A DNA stretch of 64,000 nucleotides from Glandiceps talaboti (GCF_964340395.1 NC_135549.1:24628342-24692341), one strand, 5' to 3'. Shown: positions 22,062 through 34,328, counted from the stretch's first letter. Numbers and translations are program-made. The notes: a model not told the origin generated them from the sequence alone.

Positions 22062-22681
22062 TGTCACAGTCGTGTGTAACTTTAATACAAGCGTAATAAA
22101 AGCCACTTTTTAATAAAATTACTTGTGTCTGCTTCGGTTTTTTTAATAGTGTGTAGATGTCCTTTTGTGTTTCATTTCGTGATTTACCGTAACGTATTCA
22201 TTTATCTATGTACATTCATCACGTCACATTCATCACCTGGACTAATCTGCTAACTTCCCTTCATCCAATCACATACATCTTCAAATTCTAACATCCAGTC
22301 TCTTCCTTAATTCCTTCTACATATCTTTCATCACATGATCTTTCCCTTAAAGTATGCGCGGCAGGTTAGCTAAGGCATAAGTGCAGACGTGGCCAGTGCG
22401 GCTACGCAAGTGTAACTTTTGTGTATATACTTGCAGGTTAGTTCATACTTTATCTCTCCAGTTTTTTTTTTGTCATTTGTACCGGTACCTTCACTTTTAC
22501 TGTTATTTATGTAGTCATTTGAATTTTGTTGTAGTTAAGCAGAAGTGCAGACGTGGCCAGTACGGTATACGTACAGTACAAGTTTTGTACTTTGTGTATA
22601 TTCTAAGTCTTGTAAGTTGTAGAATAAAGATAAATCATCCTACAAGTTCAGAGACTTATTCTTGGTAAACCCACCGTGACA
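22062..22681 (+). mobile_element. Possible solo LTR
   Basis: Begins TGTCACAGTCGTGTG and ends CCACCGTGACA (inverted TGTCAC/GTGACA ends). An AATAAA lies at about 22623, near the 3' end. Contains an internal duplicated block with AAGTGCAGACGTGGCCAGT at about 22379 and 22544. No flanking duplication was identified, so the call is tentative. Confidence 0.4.
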
Positions 22682-22854
22682 CAAGGATAACATAAGTAAA
22701 CATAGGCAATCGTGAATCGAACAATATGAAATTGGTTCCTTTTCCATCCGACGTTAAAGTAGCATACAATACATTGACAAGAAAATGCACATACAAGTAG
22801 AAGGGATATTGTCGTGGTAGATTCGATATCTACAATGTAAATGTATACGATATG

Positions 22855-22985
22855 TTTATGTATGTATGTATGCATGTATGTATGTATGTATGTATGTATG
22901 TACGTACGTACGTACGTATGTATGTATGTATGCATGTACATGTATGTATGTATGTATGTATGTATGTATGTATGTATGTATGTAT
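22855..22985. repeat. (TGTA)n microsatellite
   Basis: TGTA units interrupted by GTACGTAC and GCATG. Confidence 0.95.
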
Positions 22986-22992
22986 TTGGGTT

Positions 22993-23092
22993 GATGTCGA
23001 CGGTACCCAAGCGGTTAGCTCGTACGGCGCTTACATCAACTCCCGGGGATCGGAACCCGCCAAGCGTCGACTAGGGCTGATTACAATTTTAT

Positions 23093-23153
<61 letters not shown>

Positions 23154-23290
23154 CAAGGGTGATGCCCACGGTGTTACCATGCAGCAACGCAGATTTTCCC
23201 TGGGTACTCACCGGTTGACCCCTGCTTGTTCAACACCATGGGACTCTGCTGCTGTGGCGATCATTCAAATTCCATTGTATGAGTAAGTGA
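22993..23290 (+). mobile_element. tRNA-derived SINE with internal (TG)n
   Basis: The head folds partly like a tRNA. GTCGACG (about 22996) pairs with CGTCGAC about 70 nt later, AAGCGGTTAGCTCG resembles an A box, and GGGATCGGAACCCGC resembles a B-box arm. A (TG)n tract (23096-23151) and a tRNA-unrelated body follow. It is not a functional tRNA: the anticodon arm is poor. Confidence 0.5.
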
Positions 23291-23986
23291 CGAGATCCAC
23301 AGTTCAATGTAGGATAAAAACTAGATGCATGGTATTAAAATAAAGTAAAGTGTCAGAAAAAGAACTGATGTTTCTTACGGTACGGTATGAGATCAATAGT
23401 TCAGTGTAGGATATAGAAACTAGATTCTTATACTAATAGGCCTCAGATTACACACACCCTTCTAATAAATTAGTTGGCCAAAATTGACAATTATTGTTTC
23501 AGACAGCATGCACAATAAATTTCAAATCGCTACGTAGTGGTATCAATAACGAACATTTTGGCTTTATGTTCAAAGACATAGTACATTATACTTTAATGTA
23601 TCTGAGTGGCATACATTTTACTATTATGGTGAAAATTCTTCCATTTTCTGATAAGAAATATTTATATTTGATATCTTACATTGAAGTTTTCTACCCTTGA
23701 ATTTAGAATGTGCAGGTTCTTAATTGGTTTCTGTGTCGTCGTATCACACAGAGTTAGTGAACACCCGCTTAGAACGGGCTGTATATTTTGGCTTCCAGCA
23801 AATATCGTCAATGACACTTTGCCAGTGTATATTCATGAGCAATTGTTATTCTAATATAGATGTAACAGTTGAAGGTCCTGAATATATACATGGAACAATC
23901 TGCGCATGTTTGTAATCGGGGTCATAAAAAACCATTGATGCCCCAAAGTAAACATCTGGTTAGTGTTACGTACAATAGCAACTAAG

Positions 23987-24108
23987 ATGGACGGGGGCGA
24001 TGTTGCCGACGAGCCGGGAAAGAGCGGTGCAGGCGAAAGTCTGCTACTTGACGACGATATTAATGAGGAGAAATCGTCTGTACACGTGGACTTTATCTTT
24101 TGGACACG
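23987..24108 (+). CDS. SLC17A9-like: SLC17A9-like exon 1
   Basis: Start codon and acidic, Ser-rich cytosolic tail, [20 protein letters not shown], ending VDFIFWTR across the junction. Donor GTGAGT at 24109. Confidence 0.85.
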
Positions 24109-24833
24109 GTGAGTCTTCACGACGCCGAGAATTTAACACAAACATTATGTTATTTTAATAACGACAAGGCTAGCTATAGTCCAAGGCTCTGAATTGACCA
24201 TGGAGTCAGATAAATTTGGTCGGCCTGACAACATTCTCAGTCAGAGATCCAAGTGATCCCAAAACGTGAAGTCAATGCATCCGTGATTTAGTGACAACGT
24301 GGCACGTTTTTTTTTCAGGGATAAATCTATGCCGACTTCAATAGTGTCGGTATCGATTGGTGTTAATATAATTATTCACGGACCCGGAAGTCGAGTTTCT
24401 GAGACATAATCCGGCCCACCGCTGCAACCGTTTTACTCCTGTGAGATCCACTTCTCTCCCCAGATCAGAGAAATGAGAGATAATTGACATTGACACTGAA
24501 CACAGCCACTACATAATTTGAACTCTGTATTTATTGATTTAACTGTTATCAGTCATTTGATACCGAAGGTCATTATGAAAACATGGCGTGACTCGCTAAG
24601 TATAATTCCACAGTGCTCGGTGTCATTACACATGTATGTATGTATGTATGTATGTATGTATGTATGCATGTATGTATGTATGTATGTGTGTGTATGTATG
24701 TGCATGTGTTTAGTGTAGTTAAGAATGCATGATGCAAATGCAAATATACCAAGATTTGTACAGAAACGGTAACTACCATATCTTGCGACGATTAAATCTA
24801 GTACCCATTTTCATGTTATGTGTATATGTAAGA

Positions 24834-24901
<68 letters not shown>

Positions 24902-25000
24902 TTGATTTATAATATAAAAGTGTAATATAAAAGTGAGTAAATGTGATGTCTTTACTCTACTTTCATTCCATTTATATGTCAGGAAGGAGGAAATCAAAAC

Positions 25001-25033
<33 letters not shown>

Positions 25034-25669
25034 ACGCTCTGCCACTGCGGTATAGAGCACTGTCTTATAGCAGATTGATACTCACCGAGTTATATATATA
25101 TATATATATATTAGATATATAATACGGAAAAAGAATTTCGGCATCAGTTATAATTATCCGCACTGATAAAACAGATATCTCTAAATACAGACATGAATGG
25201 TGGTAAATATAATATAAAAGTGAGTAAATGTGATGTCTTTACTCTACTTTCATTCCATTTATATGTCAGGAAGGAGGAAATCATATGGGGAGGAGCGATG
25301 TTTATTTTAACAACTCTGACTATAGCTTGTAGAAATATTCTACCGGTGAGTGCTGTCGTGATGTCTGAACAGTTTGGCTGGGACAAATCGGAAACGGTGA
25401 GTGCAATACTTTTACATTGGAAACGAGGTTGATATGCCGTTTGACTCTTGGGACAGGATGGATAAATATAGACACATTCACTTCGTCATGTTGAGTCTTT
25501 GCATGTACCTGACATTCCCGTATACTATAGAGACATAACCCGGCATATACACTTTGATTACTTGTGTTTACTAGTGATTGCATATAATACTTGTGGTCAC
25601 CCAGTTGAATACAAATCATTTACAGTGCATACAATATCTAATAACCAATTCAACATTTTAAAATTATTA

Positions 25670-25734
<65 letters not shown>

Positions 25735-28700
25735 TTCAAATTTTGCAAACACGTACTTGGTCTATGTTTGTGTGGAATGAAATCTCATAATGTAGTTTTA
25801 TTCATAATAGAGCTGAATGGAACACCCCTTTCTCGTCTACACCATGACTATGTTACGTTTTATTCACAGGGTTTAGTGTTATCTAGCTTTTACTGGGGAT
25901 ACCCTACAACACAGATTTTATCAGGATATCTAAGTGATCGATTTGGTGGAGATCAGGTAGCTACTATAGCTGGCATTGGATGGGGTATACAGACAGTAAT
26001 ATTTCCATTCCTTGTTCACACATTTGATGGGAAAACATCACAACTGGCATTCCTTGCTGTAGTCAGAGTCATATTTGGTATGAATGAAGGTGAGTGTGAG
26101 ATTGTAATTTTTTTTACATAGTAATTAGGCGTGTACAAGAATATGTATTTAGAGTATACGTCGCACCAGACTTACTTCTGTCCTTAGTACACTTGTATTG
26201 ATTACTGCTACCAACTGAAACTCGTTGCATTTGTCAAAACGAGAGATTGGTGTATATACTGATGTCACCAGCCGTAGGTTTTCTACCAAATGGTTGTACA
26301 CACGTGAAGTGCATAGAGCTCCTTTACAAGAATAGAAAATTAGGTAAGTTATTAAGGTGCTATAGCATCACCCAAAATCATATTTTAAGCAATAATCAAT
26401 ACAGTTGTACTCGAGGTATAAATAAACCTGATTAGACTTTGGAAGGAGCTGGTGGTGGTGGTGGTGGTGGGTGGGGGGTGGGGGTTGAAATCGTCAGCAA
26501 TTATTATAATCAAATTGATCATATGATATGGCGTTCTGAAGCATAGAATGGTGACTCCATTAAAATCTTTATTGCACTTAACTTGTCTGACATGTTGACC
26601 TCGCAGACGAGGACGAGGTCTTCGCCGTGACTTAGGCCTGATACTAGTATTAATTACATGCGAGCGAATCGAAAGTGTGTAAATTAAATAGTCATCGACA
26701 TCGATCTATGAAAGGTTAAGCTTAACATTGATAAAAGTGAAATTGATCTAAATGAGTGGAATAACAATACGAAACAACTTTAGCACACTTATACTGTTCT
26801 TTATTGCTCAGAAGGTTATTCACAAGTGCGTGGCAACAATGTTCAAAGAGCACCGGTATTTTGACCTGGTAAAATCAAACACATAGCGAAAGGTAAATGT
26901 TTTCCAAAACATACTTGTCAGACTAAATGTTGATTAATAATCCCAAAGGAAAGACATTTAGGCGCAAAAGGAAACCAGCAACATTTGAACAGAGTAACTA
27001 CATGTATACTATAGTTATTCAAGGGCGACGAGACCAATTCACTCGGTGGTGTTATATAGTATTTTAAAATACTAACTTATACGTTCATATCCAGAATCGG
27101 GATATTGTAATTATGCCTATTCTTAACAACTGTTGATTGTTTATCTTTACATTTTATTTGTCCATATATCCATAGCTTTTCACTATCCAACCATTGCCAG
27201 TATAACTGCTATGAAAGTACAGGAGGATAGACGAACTTTCTTCTACTCAACAGTTGGGACAGGAACTTCAGTAGGGTATGTTACTTATGTAGTACTCAGT
27301 TCACGCTACAAATAATGTACATGTAATAATAGTGTTAATGAAGAGAATTAAATTTATAATGCGCCTGTCTAATCGCTATAGCAAAGCTCGAGGCACATAC
27401 AGAAGCAAGATGGTAAAATTACTGTATGGACATGGGAAAATTGTATACACAGGCACTGGATATGCAGGGCAAATGAAGATTGGAGCTAATGTTTAATAGG
27501 ATAGGTCTTGAGAGAGTGATGGTAGGATGTTATAGATTTGGGTGGAGGGCAATACATATATACTGGATACAGGGCAAACTGCGAAAGCTGAGGCAAATGT
27601 TTATTGAGATAGGTCTTGAGAGAGCAACGGAAGGATGTTAAGAGACATGGAGTGGCGCAGATTGACAGGAAGATTGTTCCATAGTGTAGGGCCGATGTAT
27701 GGCCCAGAAGGATCTGTTTCTCACATGTATATCCCATTTCACATCATACATTAGAACTCCAAATGTTTGAACCTCCATAGTCGATCACCCAATCACATTG
27801 AAAGTATGACATTTATTTTAGAATATGCAATACATTATTCCCTAATAGTTTTCTACACCAAGTCAGGCAAATTATATGAGTGACATAAGGGGTCCTTCTC
27901 ACTTCGAGTCAAATGAACGATGTGTAGTGACAAAACCCTTTTATTTAAAAAGAGGATAATGAATGAGGCTAGTTAAATAGGGCAATATCTGAAAGCAACC
28001 TTCAAATCTAATTTCACGTGACATGGTGCATACACTGACGATGACAGATCACAAACGTCCTATGGCATCCGTCAAATTTCGCACAATTCGGTATATATGT
28101 TAATGATAAGGAATGGACGGTATAAGAAAACCGAATCCTTACGGAAGGACTTCATTGTATGTACTTCTGGTTAGAAATATACGAGAATTGAAGAATTATA
28201 CGATATTAAATTTATTGAAAATAGTGATGATTATTAACGTTCTGATCGAGTCCTGGCGTCAAATAAAAAAATTCTACTCACAGAGTTGAACAATTTCTTG
28301 GCAGCGAATCCCAAATTGTCGTCCACGTGTACATGTCAGCATCGCAAGTGATGTACTGCCATACATAGGCTGTTATCACATGTAGCTATAGTGCACCCCA
28401 ATGATGCAAATAAGACGTGAGCAAATATTTGGCATTCACTTCCAAGATTTGTTTTGACTCTGTGAGCAGAAGTTTTCATTTGATAATATTAGCCCTGAGA
28501 CCATGAACATTAATTCCCATATTTTGAGTCATGTTTCGGACAGAATTAGAATCAATGACAGAGACGCGCGTTGTCACGTAGGAAGACATGGTAATAATTC
28601 CTGTATTTTCTGTTCGAAGACATACAGAGTGGTTTAATATCCTTAAGCTTTAGTGTCAAGATTTATTGAATAATTGATTTGCTTTCATATCTCTTTCAGA

Positions 28701-31573
28701 ACAATAGCAAGTGGAAGTATATGTTCTTTCCTTCTATACAAATATGGCTGGGAAATAAATTTTTATCTTTTTGGTGGATTCTCGATTCTCTGGGTTTGTT
28801 TAATGAGGATTATCCTTATGAAAAAGAGATGCATGCATCGATGTAAAACAAGGAAGAGAAAGAGGTCACAGTCTGAGATGACAACCTGGAACACTTGGAA
28901 AACATTACTGAGACATCGAGCATTCTGGTAAGTGGATCACTGCTAAACCTTCACCTGAGCGAACTATTTTGTACATTCATATATTTAATTTCAGCAGAAT
29001 TTTTGATGTAGATATTATTTCTATCTTGCTTCGTTCAGCCGGGTAAAATGTGACTGACCTAAGGAACCTTGTCACGTCGAGTCAAGGACGAGTAGCGACA
29101 GCACCCTTAAGTCACAAGTATTCACCGACTGATAGAAGAAAGGTATTTATTTGGGAATAACAGAATAGAATTATATCTGCGCTCCCTGGTTTAGTTATAA
29201 CAGAAAGTAGATAACGATGGCAATTCTGACGCGTTTTGAGTCATATTTCATCAGGCACTGCAGAACACATGGAGCAAACGCGTGTTGTCTTAATGTAGAA
29301 CTACCAAGGTTTAAATAAATCCAAATTTTCTGTTTGAATGCATACAACTTGGCTTGCGCATGTCATTAAATAGTTCTTATATCTTTGAATCTTTGTTTGG
29401 AGCAATTTTGTGTATGGAAAATATCGAACCTGAGCAATACCTATTATGTTGTCAAATTTGTTCAAAGTATCACTTTCAGAGTTGTAATTAAAACATTCAA
29501 ATAGATATAACAATTGTTCTATTTTGAGTCTGTGTCAGCTGGTATTGTATAAAGACTGTATAATTCAAAGCAATTTTTTAAAATAAAAGTTTTAAAAAAA
29601 AAGACATCCAATATTTTGTTTATTTCATACCTGAATATACAACCATGGCTGACGTGTTTAAAAATGTAATGTGTTAAGATTACCCCTCGTTCTCTTTATT
29701 TTATCCAGGGCCATGATCACTATCAGTTTTTGCAACTCGTATGCCTGGCATTTACTATTTAACTGGCTGCCAACATTTTTTACCGTAAAGTTTCCCGATG
29801 AAAAGGTAACTATCTACAAAAGCAGTTGAAGTTCTATTTCGAAGATTTAAGACACAAAAGCATTAAGGTAAACCTACTCGTCTCACAATGCTTCGTCAGA
29901 TTTCATGATGACGTCAATGGTGGTTCAGCTCAAGGCGCAGCAGCCCCTGATTTACACACAAGCCTTGAATGGGGCCATGAGCAATAGTGAAATTGCATTT
30001 TCACGGTTAATATCATATTTAAAGTGGCCATATGGTTGAGAATTAGGTATTAGGTCTGGATTTTTAATTTATAAAAAAATTTACCATGGCTTCCTACTTG
30101 AAAAATCAACGTGAAACAACATGTGACGCCTTGTTTGTAACTCAACAGAAGAGCGATGAATAATAAGTAGATTTTTTGTTCTTGTACTACATATTTGAAC
30201 ACTGTATTGAGCTACAGACACGCTTAATCTACGTTGATTCACATTGATTTTTCAAGTAGGAAGCCATGATAAAATTGTTTTATAAATTAAAAATTAAAAA
30301 TAAATACCCCACTCCTCATCCATACGGCCACTTGAAGTGTACATGGAATATTGATGGTTTGATTTAAACATTCGTAAATGTCTAATACTTTTTCTTCTCT
30401 AATAGGGTTGGGTGTTTAACGTAGTACCATGGTTGATTGCTGTACCATTTCACATTATAAGTGGATACATCGCCGATCGAATGATTTCGAAAGGAATCAG
30501 TAAAACCACAACGAGAAAATTCCTACAGGTAATCAAATTTATACTAAAGTTAACCAACAATAACAAAGTGCAATTGATCTATAACCTATAACCACAGAAC
30601 CATCTCGCCGGAATATCAATTGTCATACTAGACTTTTTTTTACAATCAGACTACACATGCATTTTAAAGGACAAAGTCACGTTTTTAGGTGTACATTTGC
30701 TGCAGCTACTCGCAGTAATCTACATTTTGAAGCATTTATATACTTTACCATCATTTGACATTGACTTTCAAAACTGGTACTACAATTTTATAAACGTTTT
30801 GGTGATACATTATTAAAGATATCAAAAATGTGAAGTAAATGTGTACTATGCAGTCAACTGTTCTAACAAAGCCAGAGGTCAAGTATCGGTATTAACATAA
30901 TTATATTAGAATACTGTAATTGAGGTTTTATGTATTTTCACATTGAGTAAAATGCATATAAAATAATTCAGCTTGTGCTTGATATAAAATATTTACGAGG
31001 TAGTAAAATTTGTTGTATGGGCTGTGGCTTTTGGTGTAATGTTCGTGTTTTCTGTTTTTCAGACTATGGCTTCATTGAGCTTTACTACTTCACTTATGCT
31101 TGTTGGACACATGACATGCTATGCTAAAACGTTAACAGCAGTCACATTCGCCATTTCTATGGAAAGCTTAGGTACTGGTGCGGCGTACGCAAATAATCAA
31201 GACTTGGCACCGACTCATGCTGGCGCTGTGTATGGTAAGGTTTGATTTTCAACCATAGCCTGTCTTCAGATAACGTTATTCTCTATCCTTTTTTCATTCC
31301 ATGAACTAGAACGATTCAACAGTCATTATTTAAAATATATTCTAACGTACTATAATTCTCAGTGTTATAAGCAACATAAACCCATATTAAATCAATATAC
31401 ACTTCAGTAAAATCGTTCAAAAGGACCTTTTTCTATTGTTGATATCAATTTTACAGTAATCAATGCAATTTTACCATAGGAATATATCGAACTGGAAAGC
31501 AGTTCAAAATTTGATTGGTGTTACTTATCTGAGTGCATAATTTTAGAAGAACACCATTCACTTCATCAAGTGC

Positions 31574-31635
<62 letters not shown>

Positions 31636-31716
31636 TCGGCGAGTATCAATCTGCTAAGACAGTGCTCTATACCACAGTGTCAGAGCGTAATAGTTTTGGT
31701 AATAGTACTACCAAAG

Positions 31717-31802
<86 letters not shown>

Positions 31803-31872
31803 CCAACTGACTAAACAATAGTATTCATGGAGAATATATAGCTATATAGTCTATATTGTACTGTCTAAGAGC

Positions 31873-31947
<75 letters not shown>

Positions 31948-33267
31948 CACATTTCATTTACCTTTAATGTAGAATAATAACGAGTGTCTGAAATAAACTC
32001 TTCAAAGTTTTGCTGTTACTTTATTCAAGGAAAGTCCCCATTCTCAGTTAAAATCATTCAAATAAATCTGGGGTCAACGTACAACTTTAGAAAATAGAAA
32101 TCAAAATATTACTGTGTTTCAAAAAAATGTCTATTTAATTTTATTTTAAAAATTGCTTTGAATTGCTTAGTTTATACAACACCAGTCACATTCACATTTG
32201 GAACATTGACTTTGAATGTAATTGCTGGCATGAACACAAAATAGACAATTGTTATATTATTATTTGAATTTTTTAATTACAACTCCGAAAGAGATACTTT
32301 GAACAAATTTGATAACATAGTAGATATTGCTCTGTTTCGATATTTTCCACACACAAAATTGCTCCTAAGATCCAAAGATATAAGAACTATTTGAATACCA
32401 TGCGCAAGCCTAGTTGTATGGATCCAAACAGAAAATATGGAATCATTTAAACCCTTGGTAGTTCTACATCAAGTCAACAAGCGTTTGCAGACCTTGATGA
32501 AATATGACTCAAAACGCGTCAGAATTGCCATCGTTATCTGCTTTCTTTTATAAATAAGCTAGCGAGCGCAGATATAATTCTGATCTTCCTAAATAGGTTT
32601 CCGCAATCAGTCGGCGAATAAGGTAAAATAAAATGCACACATGAAATGTTTCTAATTCAACAAAGAATGACGATTATCTGGACAACAATGGACTTCTAGA
32701 CCTACTCAACTATTTTGTGGTTTTGCTTATTTTAAATTTCAAAAATATGTTGTTATCCAAGTTGGTAAAAACTGGGGAAGGCAACAAATGATTCAAAACA
32801 ATAAAAAACTAATACAACCAATTCTCCTCCTTTTTGAGGTACATTTGATTTTATTGTTTCTAATTCAACAACTTACCAAGTCATGAGCAAAAGAAATAAC
32901 AATGAATAAACGTTTGTATTCCTGACGACATAAAAAGGAATAATAACGTGACATTGAATATGTCATAAAATACCATGATCGTAAAATTACAAATATTTGT
33001 TTGTGTACAATTGAACCGAGTCCTTTCGGCCAGGAGTCAGATATACAAGAAAGTATGATATCTCAGATGTATTATGTGTTTGTTTTTATTCAAACAGGAG
33101 TTATGAATTCCGTCAGTGCTGTACCAGGATTTCTTGGTGTCTACATCAGTGGTCACATAATGGACTATTTCAACAGTTGGAGCGTTGTCTTCAGTATAAC
33201 AGGGTCTTTAACATTTTTTGGCTGGATTGTGTTTGTGATTTTTGGGACTGGAGAGCAAATTGTTTAA
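23987..33267 (+). CDS. SLC17A9-like: SLC17 family vesicular transporter, SLC17A9/VNUT-like, complete
   Basis: Nine exons join in phase to 452 codons plus stop: 23987-24108, 25270-25396, 25870-26089, 27176-27275, 28700-28927, 29709-29805, 30406-30528, 31063-31234, 33098-33267. Human SLC17A9 is of similar length. The family is major facilitator proteins with about 12 membrane helices; VNUT loads ATP and other nucleotides into secretory vesicles using the membrane potential and chloride. Motifs in order: an acidic cytosolic N-terminus ([10 protein letters not shown]), [40 protein letters not shown], then [49 protein letters not shown] and a short C-terminus GEQIV. WIFNVVPWL and NIQDLAP in VNUT are the best matches; other SLC17 members differ there. 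The start is the first ATG of the acidic tail, in a good context. Introns carry many repeats. VNUT over sialin or VGLUT is inferred. Confidence 0.88.
24631..24711. repeat. (TGTA)n microsatellite
   Basis: TGTA units with GCATG and TGTG interruptions, in intron 1 of the SLC17 gene. Confidence 0.9.
24836..24898. repeat. (AT)n microsatellite
   Basis: About 60 nt of AT; further AT tracts at about 25001-25025 and 25091-25110 border the duplicated acceptor block and a dispersed 65 bp repeat. Confidence 0.9.
24925..24996 (+). repeat. Duplicate of the exon 2 acceptor region
   Basis: These 72 nt are identical to 25210-25281, which cover the end of SLC17 intron 1, its AG and the first codons of exon 2. 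The decoy AG is at 24981-24982. After the shared part the copy runs into AT repeats. Confidence 0.9.
25027..25093. repeat. Dispersed 65 bp repeat in AT tracts, copy 1
   Basis: Near-exact reverse complement of 31634-31697. Both copies contain CAGTGCTCTATACC on one strand and are framed by long AT tracts. Confidence 0.85.
25270..25396 (+). CDS. SLC17A9-like: SLC17A9-like exon 2
   Basis: First membrane helix, [18 protein letters not shown], then the [12 protein letters not shown] loop. Its acceptor and first 14 nt lie in a block that is exactly duplicated upstream. Confidence 0.9.
25663..25735. repeat. (TTA)n microsatellite
   Basis: About 24 ATT units in SLC17 intron 2. Confidence 0.95.
25870..26089 (+). 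CDS. SLC17A9-like: SLC17A9-like exon 3
   Basis: [20 protein letters not shown] with the G-x-x-x-D-R-x-G-G loop (LSDRFGGDQ), the SLC17/MFS signature between helices 2 and 3, and [10 protein letters not shown]. Confidence 0.92.
27176..27275 (+). CDS. SLC17A9-like: SLC17A9-like exon 4
   Basis: [20 protein letters not shown] then [14 protein letters not shown], equal to the G-x-x-x-P-A motif region between helices 4 and 5. 100 nt, phase 1 to 0-offset closure with neighbours verified. Confidence 0.9.
27340..27735 (+). repeat. Dispersed repeat with internal duplication
   Basis: The block GATAGGTCTTGAGAGAG occurs twice (about 27501 and 27607) within similar 110 nt contexts, followed by AGATTGTTCCATAGTGTAGG and GAAGGATCTGTTTCTCA. 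It looks like an interspersed repeat rather than host sequence; no ORF. Confidence 0.45.
28700..28927 (+). CDS. SLC17A9-like: SLC17A9-like exon 5
   Basis: Two helices, then the long cytosolic central loop rich in Lys/Arg ([20 protein letters not shown]) and [14 protein letters not shown]. The [12 protein letters not shown] segment matches the family's Y-G-W-x-x-x-F-Y. Confidence 0.9.
29116..29535 (-). repeat. Inverted dispersed repeat, left copy
   Basis: The reverse complement of about 420 nt aligns with 32225-32620, including AACGCGTCAGAATTGCCATC and AAGATATAAGAAC. A weaker third copy is visible at about 28500-28625. Located in SLC17 intron 5. Confidence 0.75.
29709..29805 (+). CDS. SLC17A9-like: SLC17A9-like exon 6
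   Basis: [20 protein letters not shown], then [12 protein letters not shown]. The NWLPTFF..FPD pattern is the SLC17 helix 7 loop. Confidence 0.9.
30022..30337. mobile_element. Palindromic non-autonomous DNA element, copy 2
   Basis: Arms of about 105 nt. The left arm has ACCATGGCTTCCTACTTGAA and the right arm TTCAAGTAGGAAGCCATGAT; the outer ends are AAAGTGGCCATATGG and CCATACGGCCACTTG. Same family as 970-1528. In SLC17 intron 6. Confidence 0.75.
30406..30528 (+). CDS. SLC17A9-like: SLC17A9-like exon 7
   Basis: [20 protein letters not shown] then [10 protein letters not shown], with the second-half G-x-x-x-D loop. This is the most VNUT-like segment. Confidence 0.93.
31063..31234 (+). CDS. SLC17A9-like: SLC17A9-like exon 8
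   Basis: Two helices ending in [15 protein letters not shown], equal to the conserved N-x-x-D-L-A-P-x-x-A-G turn of SLC17 carriers. Confidence 0.92.
31576..31944. repeat. Three (AT)n tracts around a dispersed 65 bp repeat
   Basis: AT tracts at about 31576-31632, 31716-31800 and 31876-31944. The 31634-31697 part is the inverted copy of 25027-25093. Confidence 0.9.
32225..32620 (+). repeat. Inverted dispersed repeat, right copy
   Basis: Reverse complement of 29116-29535 with moderate divergence. Located in SLC17 intron 8. The two copies bracket exons 6-8. Confidence 0.75.
33098..33267 (+). CDS. SLC17A9-like: SLC17A9-like exon 9 with stop
   Basis: [20 protein letters not shown], then the last helix [16 protein letters not shown] and TAA. 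No clear AATAAA was seen in the next few hundred bases. Confidence 0.9.
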
Positions 33268-34022
33268 ATTTGGAGATACCAAAACCAATTTCAGAGTTAC
33301 TGGTACATGAGTAAACTTTATTCCACTGTATGACTGATTGGTTGTAAAAAAAACATTACAAATAACAAAGTCTTCCAGTAAATGCTCTACGTATGTGACA
33401 GACAACATGATCATTTTCTTTAAATCAAACTGCAAAGTTACAATTTAACGCAAGAATTATGCGAAAAGCCTTTGTTATGAGCTTACGTGGAAAGGTGCTA
33501 TAGGAAAGATTTGACTTGCTACTGTAATGTACCAATATAGTAAACAAGAGAGGACATCTCGTAAATCATTTACATGATATTGCAGATAGCAAAATTTGGG
33601 GATTTCTGGAAATCAATGTACCAAATATAGGTTACTATATACTAATAGTGATATTCTAAACTGGCATGGCCGTGTAGATCGTATGAGAGGGATGGATTGA
33701 TTTTTCTAACAATGCAGATTTGAAACAAGAGATAAATCGTATAGAGTACAACAATACCCAGCCAGTATCCTGAGTGACTATAAATACTCAAGATGCCACA
33801 TTATTACGCTAAGAGTGAAGCAAAGACATTAACAATGGCAGCTGAATACAAGTGAATTTTACGTGCGATGTGTGGTCACGGATTTCACCCAAGTATTTTT
33901 TATTTCGTCTTTGACCTTAGATACATGTCACAATACACTAAAACAAGGTCACCTAATTTTTGCAAAATTTTTAATTTTTAACAGTACTAAGAAACACGAC
34001 TGGAGGAGTTTCAGGACAGAAT

Positions 34023-34250
34023 GATCTGATGGTTAGAGTGACGTCGGGTTTACAATTTGTCCAGAAGCTATGCCATTTGTTTGTGCATGAAAATGTTGTG
34101 CCCCGATCAATCCACAACCTGTCTGTATGATTGGGAAAGGCAGAGGTTGCAAAGCGGATGCTTTAATCACGTTACAGAGGCTGCAATGGACTGTATGCTT
34201 CTCAAGGAATTGAGTATGTTATGGGCCATTGTGCAATTATAGGTCTTTGC
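34023..34250 (+). mobile_element. SINE copy (diverged)
   Basis: Head GATGGTTAGAGTGACG, and the body AGGTTGCAAAGCGGATGCTT, then AGAGGCTGCAATGGACTG, parallel the better copy at 34612-34960. Confidence 0.5.
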
Positions 34251-34267
34251 GTAATGATTGTATTTTG

Positions 34268-34328
34268 TACAGTACAGTACAGTACAGTACAGTACAGTAC
34301 AGTACAGTACAGTAGAGTACAGTACAGT
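34268..34328. repeat. (AGTAC)n pentanucleotide array
   Basis: Twelve AGTAC units with one AGAGTAC variant. Confidence 0.95.

Noticed and set aside
22996-23075. Functional tRNA gene
   Set aside because: Acceptor-like ends pair but the anticodon arm and D arm are poor, and a SINE body follows. Called a SINE head.
29240-29270. Second hammerhead-like motif (complement: CTGATGA...AAAAC) in the inverted repeat
   Set aside because: GAAA is changed to AAAA/CAAA, and no stem II pairing was found. The copy at 32490 has CTTGATGA.
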